Assembly (NCBI GenBank): GCA_024364805.1
Contig: CM044493.1
Location: 49,982,935-50,015,685 of the forward strand
Source: Euprymna scolopes
Lineage: Eukaryota; Mollusca; Cephalopoda; Sepiida; Sepiolidae
DNA length: 32,751 nt
Reading direction: 5' to 3'
Every line of letters starts with the position of its first letter. The stretch's first letter is position 1. The notes under the pieces are model-generated. The model had not been told where the DNA came from, searched no databases, and saw nothing but the letters and a program-made list of their open reading frames with translations. The position numbers were made by a program, and so were the translations under genes. This document shows, piece by piece, positions 9,411-22,227 of the stretch.

Positions 9411-9825
9411 TGTTAAGTTTTTAGACATTGTGTTGAACAAAGATGGCGGCGTAGTCAAGATCAGTAACCAAGATCCCAGCCAAAAATAAAATGCGGTCCG
9501 TGGCGTAGTTAACCTGTTAAGTTCTGAGATATTGTCTTTAACAAAGATGGCGGCGTATTTCAGATCAGTAACAAAGTCGGCGGCGTAGTTCAGATCAGTA
9601 ACCAAGATGTCGGCGTAGTTTAGATCAGTAACCAAGATGGCGGCCAAGAATTAAATGCGGTCCGTGACGTAGTAAACGGCGGACTGACTGAATCAAAAAT
9701 TCTACAATTTTTATAATAATTTGGAAACGTTTTCATTGTTTTTTTTTAGTACAGCCGTTGGTTATAAACATGATTGGCGAATTCATTTGTCTCATACCCC
9801 CATTAGGAGACAAAAACATTTTACA
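9411..9825 (-). repeat. Copia LTR, high-coordinate copy, with partial internal duplication
   Basis: 9512-9825 aligns with the other LTR and ends TTACA before the TCAAT target duplication. 9411-9511 is an extra, shortened copy of the LTR end (TGTTAAG, one AAAGATGGCGGCG site, AAATGCGGTCCGTG) placed between the main LTR and the primer site. The main part again holds three 30-bp units, with YY1-like sites at 9541-9555 and 9631-9644. Confidence 0.8.
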
Positions 9826-9830
9826 TCAAT
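9826..9830. repeat. Target-site duplication (TCAAT), right
   Basis: Matches 4489-4493 and follows the CA end of the LTR directly. Confidence 0.8.
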
Positions 9831-10263
<433 letters not shown>

Positions 10264-10488
10264 CTTAGAGTAAATTAAATTCTATTAGAAAAGAACAATC
10301 GGGTTAATATAAAGCTGAACACATTTAATTGGAGCTTATATAGAATGATGAGAAGCATTAGGCTTCGAAATGCTTTGGTATAAAGAGTCCACTCCATCCC
10401 TCAACTAAATGTTTGTACACCTTTATTAAATAAATGAATCATTCTATATTCACCAATATTGAGTTTTCCTGACTTCATTTTCCACTAC

Positions 10489-10490
<2 letters not shown>

Positions 10491-10558
<68 letters not shown>
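10491..10558. repeat. (TA)n microsatellite
   Basis: Pure TA for about 68 bases, followed by a TATG-interrupted tail to about 10605. Confidence 0.97.
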
Positions 10559-10566
<8 letters not shown>

Positions 10567-10605
10567 ATCTATATGCATATATATATATCTGTATATATAT
10601 ATACT

Positions 10606-11529
10606 CAACATTTACATAGTATATTTTCACAGTATGCTTTTAAACGAACATTAATTTAGCTTTACTAACGATTACGTTTTTTTATCAAACTCAACGATTT
10701 CGCGGGTGATTTTGCATACAATGTATTACAAGAACAGTTACGTACATAAAACAATACGAATGCGATTACATACAGCACATATTAAAATATATAGCATTAA
10801 TATTTTAACAATTATGAATATCAACTACTCCATCCAACTCTCTCACTGATAGTTTTATAAATGTAGTCGTGAGAAGCGAACGTCCGAATCACACACTCTT
10901 AATGCCGACGGGGTTTTCCCAAATATTGTAAAATCATTTATTTACCTTTCTGCAGAAAATAACCATCGACGGAAAGTTTATGGAAAATAATACTGAAGAT
11001 TTTTCTTTTTCTTTCTCTTCTAGTCTGTGTCACGAAGCTCAATGGGTGAAAAAGTGGATAGATATTTTTAATATTTAGGACCAAGCTTTCCTTCTATCAC
11101 CCCTAACAGTAAGGTTCTTATTTATCCTTTTTAAATCAATAAATTAATCTTTAACAGCCCTTGCTTTGATAAGCTTCTAGAATAGATTTCCCCTCCTCTG
11201 ACAAAGAAGACTTACACCAAATCTCTTGCTAAAATAGCTGGGAACATTGTCGAATATTATTACCCCTGTGTAAGAGTTAGATACGTTGACAGATGGGATG
11301 CTGTTGCCAAATGTAAGAGGGTGCCGTTTAGAGCATTGTTTTCTTCAACAGAGTAAGTAATCAATTTCAAAATCTGGTGGGCTGGTGTCTTTTCTGTTTC
11401 CTATACCCCATATCCCTAAAAAAGATATATTGCTTGATGTTCCTCCACTCTATTAGTCTCAAGGTGTTCGACTAAAATCGAATAATTAGCTTACCTGATA
11501 AATATCTACAGAAAAAACTCATTTAATTC
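10606..11529. other. Unassigned DNA without supported genes
   Basis: Ordinary-complexity AT-rich DNA. No ORF, repeat pair or RNA was recognised. A polypyrimidine-AG string at about 11008-11023 is noted under rejected items. Confidence 0.4.
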
Positions 11530-12605
<1,076 letters not shown>

Positions 12606-13394
12606 AAACACACAAAATTCAAACGAAGAATTATTTAAGAATTCAAACCAAATTTGAAGATTAACAAGAGTAACAGTATTTTCCGATAAGTTAAATGTGA
12701 TCTCAACTTTACATTCCGACGTTTTTCCTATTGAAAAGCGGTCTATGTTTATTGATATATAAGATTATTTATTCTTGTTCAAATGAAATTTATGTATATT
12801 CTAATTTCTAATCGGAAACATTTTTTAAATATATTACCCACCTATAGAAGATGGCACATGTGTTCATATAGAAAGCGTTCAATAACCAGTGTAAGATATC
12901 CTAGATAAATGATAGATTAAAAATTTTCCATTCAAACAAATAATGAGAATTTATAACGAAAATGTCCTTTCTTTTAAGATATATTTACTAGTAACACTCT
13001 GTGCATTGTCATGTATATTTTTAAAAGGAACCTCATGAAATTTTTCGTAAAAATCTGAAATTCCCCATAACATATAATCACAATGAACTCCGATTCAGAT
13101 GATATAATACACAGCAACTAAAAAGCCGACAAAATATTCGTAAGACATTTACAGATCGACGAAGCTGTGGCAAAACTGATGACAATGACTTTTTGCAATC
13201 AACTTCAGGATATAGTGCAAACAGTGTACGGTGTATATAAAGAAAACGGGTCCAGTTTGTTGTAGATTTATTTAGCTGAGTATTTACAGATGGGTGCTAT
13301 AACAGTGTAATCCTAAAAAATATTACAGTTATATTTTAAAACTCTTAATGAAAAAAAATAATTCTGATATCTTGATTATGTAGTAGAGCTGCCA
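12606..13394. other. Unassigned spacer between C1 and A
   Basis: AT-rich DNA with no ORF or repeat recognised. It does not align by eye with the spacer between C2 and B. Confidence 0.4.
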
Positions 13395-13500
13395 TCTATT
13401 TCATGTAGCCGCCTTCAGCCTCAATCACTACCACGATATTGGTCCAGAACTGGAAGCATACCTTTTCCGCAAGCGACGGCGGTATCTCAGAGAATACTCA
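13395..13500 (-). pseudogene. Possible Tc/mariner-type transposase tail
   Basis: The minus strand encodes IPPSLAEKVCFQFWTNIVV and then a short IEAEGGYMK end before a stop. It resembles the C-terminal helix and GGH(F/Y)-type end of Tc1/mariner-like transposases (P..L..V...F..RI......GG). Only about 33 codons are seen, and no DDE motif or terminal inverted repeat was found, so this is weak. If real, it is a relic of a DNA transposon. Confidence 0.25.
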
Positions 13501-13555
13501 GCGGATGGCGGTTTATAGGCTGTCTTTGGTGTTGTTGGAGGTTACGTGTATGATC

Positions 13556-13710
13556 GTTTTGAGACTGCCATTCATTCCTGATCTGAAATGGAACACATAC
13601 ATCAAATCTATTTCCAAGATGGCCGAGGGAATTATTGGATAACCCTGCCGCTCAAGTAGATTTCTTAATGCCGATGCAGTCTTATATCTGTAAGAGTCTA
13701 GTATGTCCTG
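13556..13710 (+). pseudogene. Old LINE RT fragment (+ strand) in segment A
   Basis: The + strand encodes a PDLKWNTYIKS block followed, after a frame break, by CRSSRFLNADAVLYL. These match the C-terminal RT region of the nearby minus-strand LINE (TPDLKWNTYIKS and SRRYLTTDAILCL). It is therefore a short relic of the same LINE family in the opposite orientation. The homologous fragment at 23146-23260 in B shows it was there before the duplication. Confidence 0.75.
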
Positions 13711-13935
13711 TGTTAATCATCTTGTTCGGCAAGTAATCAAAGTAGAACTTGAGAAATAAGGCAGCAACAGATACGCATCAATAAGCGACACTGTTATAAA
13801 ATATTTTTTTTTACATGGGGGTTACCACTTATCAAGGCCCGAAGGCCACTCAGGGGTAAGGGTTATTGCGTGTACAGTAATCGATGAGATAGTATTGACG
13901 TAATCATTAATATTGGGGGGTTTTGATAGAGTGTC

Positions 13936-15645
13936 TTACTTAAGGGGGCGGTTTGTCAGGAGTTTGTTTATGTTGAACTTGAAGACGTCGAAGTTGTACT
14001 CAGGTGGGAAACAGGCAAGCGACAGAGAGTTCCACTGGCGTCCAGTTCTAAGAAAGAAGCTTTGCTCATGGAATCTACGTTTGGATTTACGCACAGATAA
14101 AGAGTGGGGAAAATTATTGACAGTAGTTTCAGCCAGACGGGTGTTTCTCGCGAAAGATTGGCGAGTGGGAACGAGGGATTGCAGCTCAGAAAAGAAACTG
14201 CCATGGAAATAACGATACAACAAAGACACGCTTGCAACGACTCTTCTGTGGGAGAGAGGTTGCAGGGAAGAGAAAAGGTCATACCCCACTAAACTATTTT
14301 GTACTCTGCCAAGGCAGGATAGGCTTTAGCAGCTTCTGCCCAGATGTGACAGCAGTACTCCATCCTTGGACGTACTTGGTTTTTATACAGACAGAGAATT
14401 GCATCAGTAGTGAGATATCTTCTGGAGCAGTAGAAAGATTCCATCATTTCCCAGCGTCCTTGGCAACAGATTTGATGTACGTGTTCCATTTCAGATCAGG
14501 AGTAAAGGTCAAACCCAGAAGCTTGTCAAAACATGGAGCCTCTGCAAGACGAGAGCCATCCATTTCAATTGATGCCAGATGGGGATCAAAGCGTTGATGA
14601 TGTAAAGTTAGAAGCTTGGTTTTGGATGTATTAAAAGTGACCAGCCACCTCTTCCCCCATTATACCACGTGCTCAAGATCAGAGGAGAGAGAATTAGAGA
14701 GAACTTTGTCATTTACGGCCTTTGATGTGTTGCCATAGATGTTCGTGTCTTCAGCATAGATGTCAACGAATGATTTAAGTATGTGTTTTGGGAGATCATT
14801 GATGTAGATCAGGAAGAGAGTTGGACCCAAGATGGACCCTTGAGTGACTCCAGCATTAATACTGTGGGCCTCTGATTTCTGCCCACCAACCACTACTCTT
14901 ATGAACCTATCAGAGAGAAATGATTTAATGATTGAGAAAACATTTTCAGTAATACCGTAGCTGGAAATCTTGTGAAGTAGGCCCTTATGCCATATCTTAT
15001 CGAAGGCCTTCGATATGTCAAGAGCAATTGCCCTGGAAAGGAAACCTTTGTCAAGAGATTCACTAATCCTGTGTGATATAACCGTTAGCACATCTGCTGT
15101 AGATCTAGCAGAGCGGAAACCATATTGTATGTCACTAAGAATGTTGTTTATGTTTAGGTGGTTGACTATTTCTTTATTTGATATGGATTCCAAAAACTTA
15201 CTTATGACACACAGGAGACTTATTGGACTGTACTGAGAGGGAGATGACTCTTCACCTGAATTCTTAAATACAAGGCATACTGATTAGATTTTCCAGGGTG
15301 TTGGAAAGCACTTCTCCTTAAGGCAACGCTTGGACAGTTTTGTAAGTATGGGGGGGCAAGTTCTGGTTGAAGTTTTTTCGGCACTATGACTGGAATGCCA
15401 TCAAGGCCAGTTGCTTTACTGGAATCAAGGTTCTTGATTAGCTTGGCGACCTCACGCACAGATATTTGTATGTTGCATAGCGTGTTGCCTGTCATAGGAG
15501 GAAATACAGGAAGTTGATAGTCATTGTCGCATAGGGTAGAATGAGCTGCGAAGTTCTTGGCAAATAGTCTGCCCTTGTCTGATGCTAACGAGATGACCTC
15601 TGGTTCATTGATAATAGTTGGGATAGAACGCACACATCTGTTCAA
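13936..15645 (-). pseudogene. LINE reverse transcriptase and C-terminal region
   Basis: In order on the minus strand: SKATGLDGIPV (RT entry motif, about 15400-15430), QYGFRSARSTADVLT, IALDISKAFDKIWH (motif A, catalytic Asp), GVTQGSILGPTLFLIYINDL (motif B), and IYAEDTNIYG at about 14735-14760. The last corresponds to the catalytic F/YADDT box, with the first Asp changed to Glu, which should abolish activity. The C-terminal part has LKWNTYIKS, VRPRMEYCCHIWA, SHRRVVASVSLLYRYFHG and a WNSLSLACFPPEYNF end. Frame breaks near 15200, 14650 and 14290 split it into separate open segments. Confidence 0.9.
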
Positions 15646-15899
15646 GATTCTGTTTGCTATTTCCCATAACTGGTCGAAACCAAGCCGCTGCTCAGCTACC
15701 TTGAATTTAACAGACTGCGCATATAGCTCTCTTGCATGTTTTATTACTCTTTACTAGTGGTTGCTGGCAGTCCTGAAAGCAGCTTTAGTCTCAGTTCATC
15801 TATTACGTTGGTAGCTATGTAAAAAGTGATTTCTGTGCGCGATGGCAGCAGCACATCAGGGGAGAACCATGGCTGGCTGTTAGGTTTTTATTAGAATTT

Positions 15900-16777
15900 T
15901 TAAGATGGTATGAATCGGTCTATGCCTATAATTAACCATTCGGTCAGGTCTGATATTATAGAGGACACATCCTCTTTAAACATGGAATGCAGAGGTCGAT
16001 CAGATATGAATGTACGGAAGCTATCCCAGTCGGCTATAGAGTAGCAGTATACAGTATGGTGGAGAGGCACATTTGAAGACTTATTACATTTCATTTTTAT
16101 CTTAACTGCTACAACAGAGTGGTCAGAGGATCCCAGAGAAGATAGAACGGAACATGAACACATCTCAGGGGATGCTGTGAGGAAAAGGTCTAGAAGGCTT
16201 GCATATTGACCGGGTGTATCGGGCACACGGGTGGATTCGTGAACAATCTGAGTGAGGTCATAAGCAATGGCAAAATCGCGACAAAACCTCCCCTCGTCAT
16301 CGGTTTTATTTGAGTGGGTCAGTCATTCCACATTATGTACATTGAAGTCACCGCAAATGTGAATGTTAGCCGAAGTATGAGCAGACAGGATGTGGTATGC
16401 TCTTAAAGATCGTTGTGTGGACGATAGAGGGTGGTGTAAGCTAGTGCAACCCTGAAGCACCTATAAGGTAAATTAGGGTCTTCTCTGGAGATATCCGTAC
16501 CACATGGAAAGCCATCTTTGATGTAGGCACATATTCCATGCCCATGGCGATCTTGGGAGTCAGATTTAGATGTTAAGTTAGAGTATCCTTTAATTATGAA
16601 TTCGTCTAGAGCAGTGGTTGGCCCTATGCCAGTTTCAATTAGAAAGAATAAGTCCGGTTTCGTCTCCTGTAATTTTGTTTCAACCTCTAGAAGGTTTGAA
16701 CGTAGACCCCTGATGTTGGGGAAAGAGACCTGGTAGTAGGGGTCTACGTTGGTGGATGGGGTTCTAGGTTTATTCAT
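15900..16777 (-). pseudogene. LINE APE-type endonuclease
   Basis: This domain would nick target DNA for target-primed reverse transcription. From the start Met at 16777 it shows FPNIRGLRSN (substrate-binding Asn region), then a PDLFFLIET block with the catalytic Glu, and HGHGICAYI. GDFNVH lies at 16338-16352 (catalytic Asp and Asn), followed by LLDLFLTAS and SSDH at 16113-16130 (the terminal Asp-His pair). All key endonuclease motifs are thus recognisable. An in-frame stop follows GDFNVHNVE, and the frame shifts near 16400, so this copy is dead. Confidence 0.85.
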
Positions 16778-19352
16778 GTTTTTTTTTGGAAATTGCCATG
16801 ATTGAGGTTATTTGGGTTCGATGAGCAGATCGGTAGACTTGGTTGGTGCAGGACATAGAGGGAAAATGTTGTGGCACATGATAAGGTAAAGTCGTAACAA
16901 TTACCCACTAGTATGGCATCGAGAGACCCTACTAGGAACTAATGTATTGTTCAGAATCCATTCACCAAATGGTAATACAGCAGCCCCGGTACTTTGCATC
17001 TGCTGATAGGACAGCCTCCTTAGTGGTTACTCCAACGTTCGGGTCCCTGACTATCAGGCGGGTAACGTCAACTCAGATGAAACGTTTACCTCCAGCACCC
17101 TTACTAGTGACATGACCACAAGGATAGACATAGAAATATAAATTTTCCGACATCTCAGGCTACTCTTTACAAAGTACTACCGACCTGGAAAACAGCTTTT
17201 TCTTCACCCTCTGTCAGAAAAATCACTCATTGGAAATGGGGACTGAAGGACAAAAAAAGGAGAAGCGAGAGTAACTGGAGCTGCCGATAACACATCCACA
17301 TGCATTATCTACTCTCCATATGTTATGTTTTATAAATACTACATCTATAATAGGGGAGAGAAAGATGGCTAATATACTCACAGCTAGAACAGATACTGCA
17401 TACATATTAGAGCACTGATTTAATATTACTAGTATAGAGAACCATATAAGCGACACTGTAATCTATTGCTCTATGCGTTAGACAAATGAATGACTGTTTC
17501 TTTCAGCGGCGATTAAACATGCACTCTTTGGCTGTCACCGTGTCCATATATCGAAATCAGTGTCGCTATAAATTAAAAACGACAATAACAAGATTTTATT
17601 GTATATCGCATAACAGGTACGGCATGCAACCTGCCGATATTCCAATTTTAATGTTTATATAATATACATTTCTATTAACCCCAGCTGGAGGGAGCAAACT
17701 CGGGACATCTTCCAACTTTTATTATCAAATCCGTTCTTTTGTGTATTCTCCTGGTATTCTGACGATAGTCATAACGTGTAACATTATGGATCTTATACTG
17801 TTTTTGACTTAGGTATACAATAGTTAAGAATAGCAAAAGTCTCTAATTTCTACATATCAAAAAGAAATGAAACCTTCAATAAAGTATGCCATACGATTGC
17901 GATAAAGGTTTGACTAACGCCTGTAGAAATCTCGGCAGTCATCGTCTGTCGAATATAGAAAAATAATTTAAACCAAGCTTTGTCGTTTTTGGTAGTTAAG
18001 TCTCGCTAATAAAGTTTAAGAAAACAGAAACAACTGTCATAATTGTTTCGCGGAAATGGGCCGATGAGGGAAAACATACCTTCCCCATATTATAATATAT
18101 AATGTCTAAAGAGAGAGACAGGAAAAAAGATTTTGTAGGAGGACATGTATGGATTTCAGAAGAAAGAGTGCGTAAAAAAGAAGGTTAAGAAAATAAAACG
18201 TATGTGATATGAGAAGAGGGGAAATTGGAAACTCTACCTAGGGGGTAGGGCAAACACGAATTCATAAAACATATTTTTTTAGCAGGCGACAAATCTTTAA
18301 TTGCTGGCTTCCAAGTCGCACGTGTCGGCTTTGTATTGGCGCCACAATGCTGGACACCAGCAAAATAACTAAATGGAAAAATATACCTTCTCCACGCCTT
18401 GCCGTGTAGACAGACAAACGTAAACCTGGTCTTGAACTTTGCAGTCGAAAACCCAATAACGTTGAAAAATCTAGCATCCAAAACATTAGCTTACTTTTCT
18501 ATAAGTCATAAGATGCCCCACATTTCACTAATTATCTAAGTGTACCTGAAAATATTTTATACAAAAAATTATTTTAATTGTTTAAAAATGATCTCGGATT
18601 TTTCAGTAATCTGTAATTTACTGCTGATTTCAGCGTAATGCAATTGATTCCAGATCGATCCTGAAACCTGATACGTAGTCTGCCGCTGAGTAGCAGCATA
18701 TCAACAATACCAGAGTAACGACTAAAAAAGAATTCAAATACAACGTCCGTCAACGAACAGACAGCCAACGTATTAAAGGTGTTAACTCATACACCTTAAA
18801 TCGTGTGCGTTTTGTTCGTTCTGGGTATCAGCGCGGTAATTTCTAGACGCCAGTGAGTGTCAGGTTGCATTTAGCAAGGTTCGTCACGAGACGAAGTAAA
18901 AGTCAAGCTACTGAAACTTGGTGGTAGTGCACATCGACTTGCTCGGGTTCACGCCCTGCTCACAGAGATATATCATTTATGATATCGTGACACGGCTCCA
19001 TGCGTAACGTCCACGTATTACGTGCATTGTTCAAAATAGCGATGTTTAATGAACAAGTATTAATTTTAGAATAAGCCAAGAATTGAAAGCCATGGTGCCA
19101 TTACATCTGCAACAGAGCGTTCCCTATAGTGAACCATAGACAGATGGTCTAAAAGGTTAAAGGTTACAACGCAAAGTATTGAGTCAAACCACTAAGTTAA
19201 AGCAGATATATTCTTATACCGGACGAATGGTGTTACGTAATGTCTCATAGAGAAAGAAAACCAACGTTTCAAATTAATCTCTTTATAGAAGCTTAACTAA
19301 AAACATTGAATAATATCTGTTCATGGGACGTTGTGCGATGCAATTAGTCAAT

Positions 19353-19384
19353 AATATTTTTAAACCTTTACACTAATAACTTTT
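19353..19384. other. Junction between segment A and segment C2
   Basis: About 30 bases separate the end of homology with B (TCAATAAT at about 19352) from the start of homology with C1. This is the tandem duplication junction. Confidence 0.5.
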
Positions 19385-20370
19385 TTTAACTTTTCCCGAT
19401 GTAAAATTATTTTCTTTTTCTCTTGTCCGCATATAATTAAACGTAAGTTAAATGAGCAATGTTTCTTTACAGAAACTATTATATAGTTCAATACAAAACT
19501 AAAGGGCTGTTTCCCAACTATTGTACGGACATATTCTAGCCCTATATACAGAAACTATTATTTAGCTTTCTTATCAAATATTAAAATTCTACCAAATTGC
19601 AATGATCATGTGGCAGCGTCTACTTCACAAAATCATTAACCTTTATCCACGATTGGCCTTCGGGATTTGACTCATCCGTACATATGAAACATAGTTATTT
19701 TTTATTTGACTTCTGTGATATTTATTTTGCGGCAGCCATTAGTGTAGTAATAGTAGTATAGTAGTAATAATAGTAGTTTACGTTATTCAGCTGCAGTCTA
19801 CTGCGATTCAGAACTGTAATATGAATAATATCATGTTCAATAGAAAATGTCGAACGTATGAACCTAAAACATTTAAGACTGGCGCCGTTAATTCATTGGA
19901 AGAAAGTTATGACCGAAGTCTACAGGATTTATTGTATTTAGACATGTATTCTCATTGCAGTTAATTTTCTTTTTTTGTTGCACTGGTGAAATGGATGTGA
20001 GCTTACGAGGACATTTTATATATTTTTACTGTTGATCAGAATGTATACAGCTTAATAATATTGATGAATTGAATTGAGATGACGTTGAACATAATATGTA
20101 CTAAAATTGGGAACATTTATAAACAGCGGGTGCTGTATTAGTTTGTTTTTTTCTGCCACTTTCTACTGTAACCAAAATTTGGATTCCTCCAGAGTAGTAT
20201 GGTTGAGGATGGTACTACCATTTTGTCTATAATTATTCATGCTGGGGGTATCCAATATCTCTCAAGACTTAATGGAGTTTGTGAGGATCAAAATACACAT
20301 ATACGAATAACATTTAAAGTAAATATATTGAACATGTGATTTCAAGTAATGATACCTTTAAAAATGATTA
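19385..20370. repeat. Duplicated segment C2 (paralogue of C1)
   Basis: Direct-orientation match of about 11530-12605. It differs from C1 by lacking the long (TA)n, by a TAG/TAGTAA-rich insertion at 19741-19782, and by small deletions. No gene was recognised. Confidence 0.88.
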
Positions 20371-21128
20371 ATGATTATACTTCTAAGATTAAATGCATGA
20401 TCTTAAATTGCATAGCATGTTGTTTTATTATAGATCAATATGGCCACTATTATTCGGCCCCTGTTTTACAATCTGCCTGACAACCACCCAAAATGATTTC
20501 ATGATGAACTATTCTTTGTTACTAGTAAGTAACCTTTTATACTCTCGCTACATCTTGTTTTCTGTTTCAGGTGTTATATTCTACAAGCGATGTATTTAAC
20601 AATCAAGGAATAATTCTTTTATCTAGATTGTCTTCAGTTTTGGATGTGTTGTATTAAGAACTTTTTAATCATCTCATGTTCAGCATCACCATTCTTCTGT
20701 GAATCGGATCAGCTCATCAACTCTTTTCATTGAATAGCATTTTAGCGTTGATAAGTGACCACACCTTTTTGTTTTTAAAATAACATATGCATTGTAAAAT
20801 TTGTTTATGCGGCTCACGAAGTTAAGAAATCGATTTTGTATACTTGCAAACAAATTGAATTCCAATTAAAATCCTATGCTATACTCTATGTTATCTCATT
20901 TATTTCTTATTAGAGTAATACATTTTTGTTAAAATAACAAGTGAAGAACGTTTACTAATTAATCTGCAAAAACATGTAAAGGTACCTGTAAAGTCTTAGT
21001 CGGAATAAAACATGTATAGTCTTTTAAATGTTATAAGGTACTGCCAAGGCAGCTGCAAAGAAAATGTTTTACTTATACAAGTATATAACATTCTAACACC
21101 TGTTTATAAACTGCATGTTTAACATGTC

Positions 21129-21167
21129 ACTATTTGGCCTTATACGCCCTTATTTGGCCTATATAAG
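21129..21167 (+). promoter_or_regulatory. Candidate promoter: CArG boxes plus TATA box
   Basis: CCTTATTTGG at 21148-21157 is a perfect CArG box (CC(A/T)6GG, the SRF/MADS site). CACTATTTGG 19 bases upstream (21129-21138) is a one-mismatch version. A TATA box, TATATAAG, follows at 21160-21167. A start site about 30 bases downstream would fall near 21190, before the ATG at 21231. CArG plus TATA is typical of SRF-responsive animal promoters. Function is inferred only. Confidence 0.35.
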
Positions 21168-21230
21168 TATTTGCGGTATCTTGTTGGTTTACTAATCATT
21201 TTCCTTCACGTTTTGGGACAATTCTTAAAA

Positions 21231-21313
21231 ATGACTTCTAACGTATGTGTTCCGACTGTTAACAAATCAGCGAAATCTTGCATAGTTGTGTATGCTATGA
21301 AATATTTTAGCAG
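21231..21313 (+). CDS. Candidate first coding exon (host gene, unknown)
   Basis: ATG at 21231 with A at -3 opens 27 complete codons (MTSNVCVPTVNKSAKS...) and ends at AG before GTAAGC at 21314, a near-consensus splice donor. Without splicing, the frame hits a stop one codon later. It lies 64 bases after a TATA box. The product is not recognised, and 27 codons may be chance. The exon would leave two bases of an unfinished codon, the phase that the candidate exon at 28621 would complete, but joining them is speculative. Confidence 0.25.
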
Positions 21314-22193
21314 GTAAGCTTTCTGTACTTGTGGCATTTTGACGTTAATTCCTCAACCTACTTAACAACCATCAAAATGGCTTCATTGTAGATTCAAGGA
21401 ATTTATTTTCTATAATTCTCTATCTTTTTCTTCGAATGCACTATCTTTTGTAAACACTTTATCTATTTTCCGAATACCTTATCAGATCACTTTTTTCCAT
21501 GACATAACTAATACGAAGAATTTAAATAAAACGTCGTGCTGAAAAACTATTTACGACATACATCTGGCCAGTACCTCACAGTTGTCTCTTACATCTCATC
21601 TGTATTAGTTCCATGTTGGGATAAATAAAATTCAAAACAAAATAAATGCCTAGAGGATCAGAATGATATACCAATCACCTAGTGCATAATGAACTAGAAT
21701 TCTTTCTGAATATTTAATGCAAGCTGTTAGGGGGATAAAGCAACATTATTGAAAATTCGCCCAAATCAAAGTTTTAAACAACGAAATGTTTTTAAATACT
21801 TTAACACCTTTGTGCAAACTGTTCTAGATTAACTTCTTTCGGTGCAAAGGATCATTTTCTATTTGATCGGCGTTGCCGAATTATCCGAATAGACGAGACT
21901 ATTTTTTTTTACATTTATGATAAATTCTTGATAAATTCTTGATAAATTCGAGCGAATCTGGTTTACAATTTCAAGAAAAAACTTTATTCCTCATATCCTT
22001 GGCAACTACCGTATTTAATAGAGTTTGCCGTAATAACTAATACTAATAAAGTAAGGCTTGAGTTTTTAAAATGTTAAGATGAAAATGAAGGCTTTCTTAA
22101 GATATAAAATAAAGCCTACATATTGGGTCACCTATTCAGTTAATAGAAAATGTTCTCAATAGGAAATTATGTATTTGTAAAACCACTTAAATA

Positions 22194-22195
<2 letters not shown>

Positions 22196-22226
<31 letters not shown>
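22196..22226. repeat. (TA)n microsatellite
   Basis: About 15 TA units within ordinary AT-rich DNA. Confidence 0.95.

Positions 22227-22227
<1 letters not shown>

Larger units (their letters stand above)
4494..9825 (-). mobile_element. Ty1/copia LTR retrotransposon, fossil
   Basis: A copia-type element lies on the minus strand in the order LTR, primer site, gag, protease, integrase, RT, RNase H, purine tract, LTR. This order, with integrase before RT, defines the Ty1/copia superfamily. It is flanked by TCAAT at 4489-4493 and 9826-9830, a 5-bp target duplication as expected for copia. Both LTRs obey TG...CA. By eye the LTRs differ at about 14 of 157 compared sites (about 9 %), so the insertion is old. 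The copy is broken, with many disruptions across gag and pol (clearly more than five), and its low-coordinate LTR has received an insertion. It may belong to one of the copia clades known from marine animals, but that is not established. Confidence 0.92.
13807..17318 (-). mobile_element. Jockey-like LINE (APE endonuclease + RT), decayed
   Basis: A 3.5-kb non-LTR retrotransposon on the minus strand. Its 3' end is a short poly-A (poly-T at 13803-13813 on +) following a conserved 3' region, and its 5' end is near 17318. The order is an unassigned 5' part (about 16790-17318), endonuclease, RT, and a C-terminal region ending near 13936. Segment B lacks it and continues directly from the 13806 equivalent to the 17319 equivalent, which fixes the boundaries to within a few bases. 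No continuous ORF remains. It resembles elements annotated as mobile element jockey in many invertebrates, and the exact clade is uncertain. A second copy lies at 29960-31554. Confidence 0.9.
13556..19352. repeat. Duplicated segment A (paralogue of B), split by a LINE
   Basis: 13556-13806 plus 17319-19352 align in the same orientation with B (about 23140-26229 minus its inserted LTR). Landmarks shared with B include TACCGCTCAAGTAGAT-like, ACAGCTAGAACAGAT, TCCATATATCGAAAT, GGAGGGAGCAAACTCGG, GATGAGGGAAAACA, GGTAATTTCTAGA, AGTGCACATCGACTT and AATTGAAAGCCATGGTG. Identity is roughly 70-80 % by eye, so the duplication is old. No host gene was recognised, and frames around 18185-18486 have no counterpart frame in B. 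Confidence 0.85.

Noticed and set aside
11008-11080. Possible terminal exon after TTTCTTTCTCTTCTAG (short frame LCHEAQWVKKWIDIFNI then stop)
   Set aside because: Only 17 codons, no donor partner and no known match. Chance is likely.
18185-18486. Minus-strand frames of 98 and 74 codons in segment A
   Set aside because: The homologous part of B does not keep the same frame, so no coding constraint is visible.
21917-21950. Three-fold TGATAAATTCT direct repeat as a possible CRISPR or iteron array
   Set aside because: The units are adjacent without spacers and too few. A small tandem duplication explains it.
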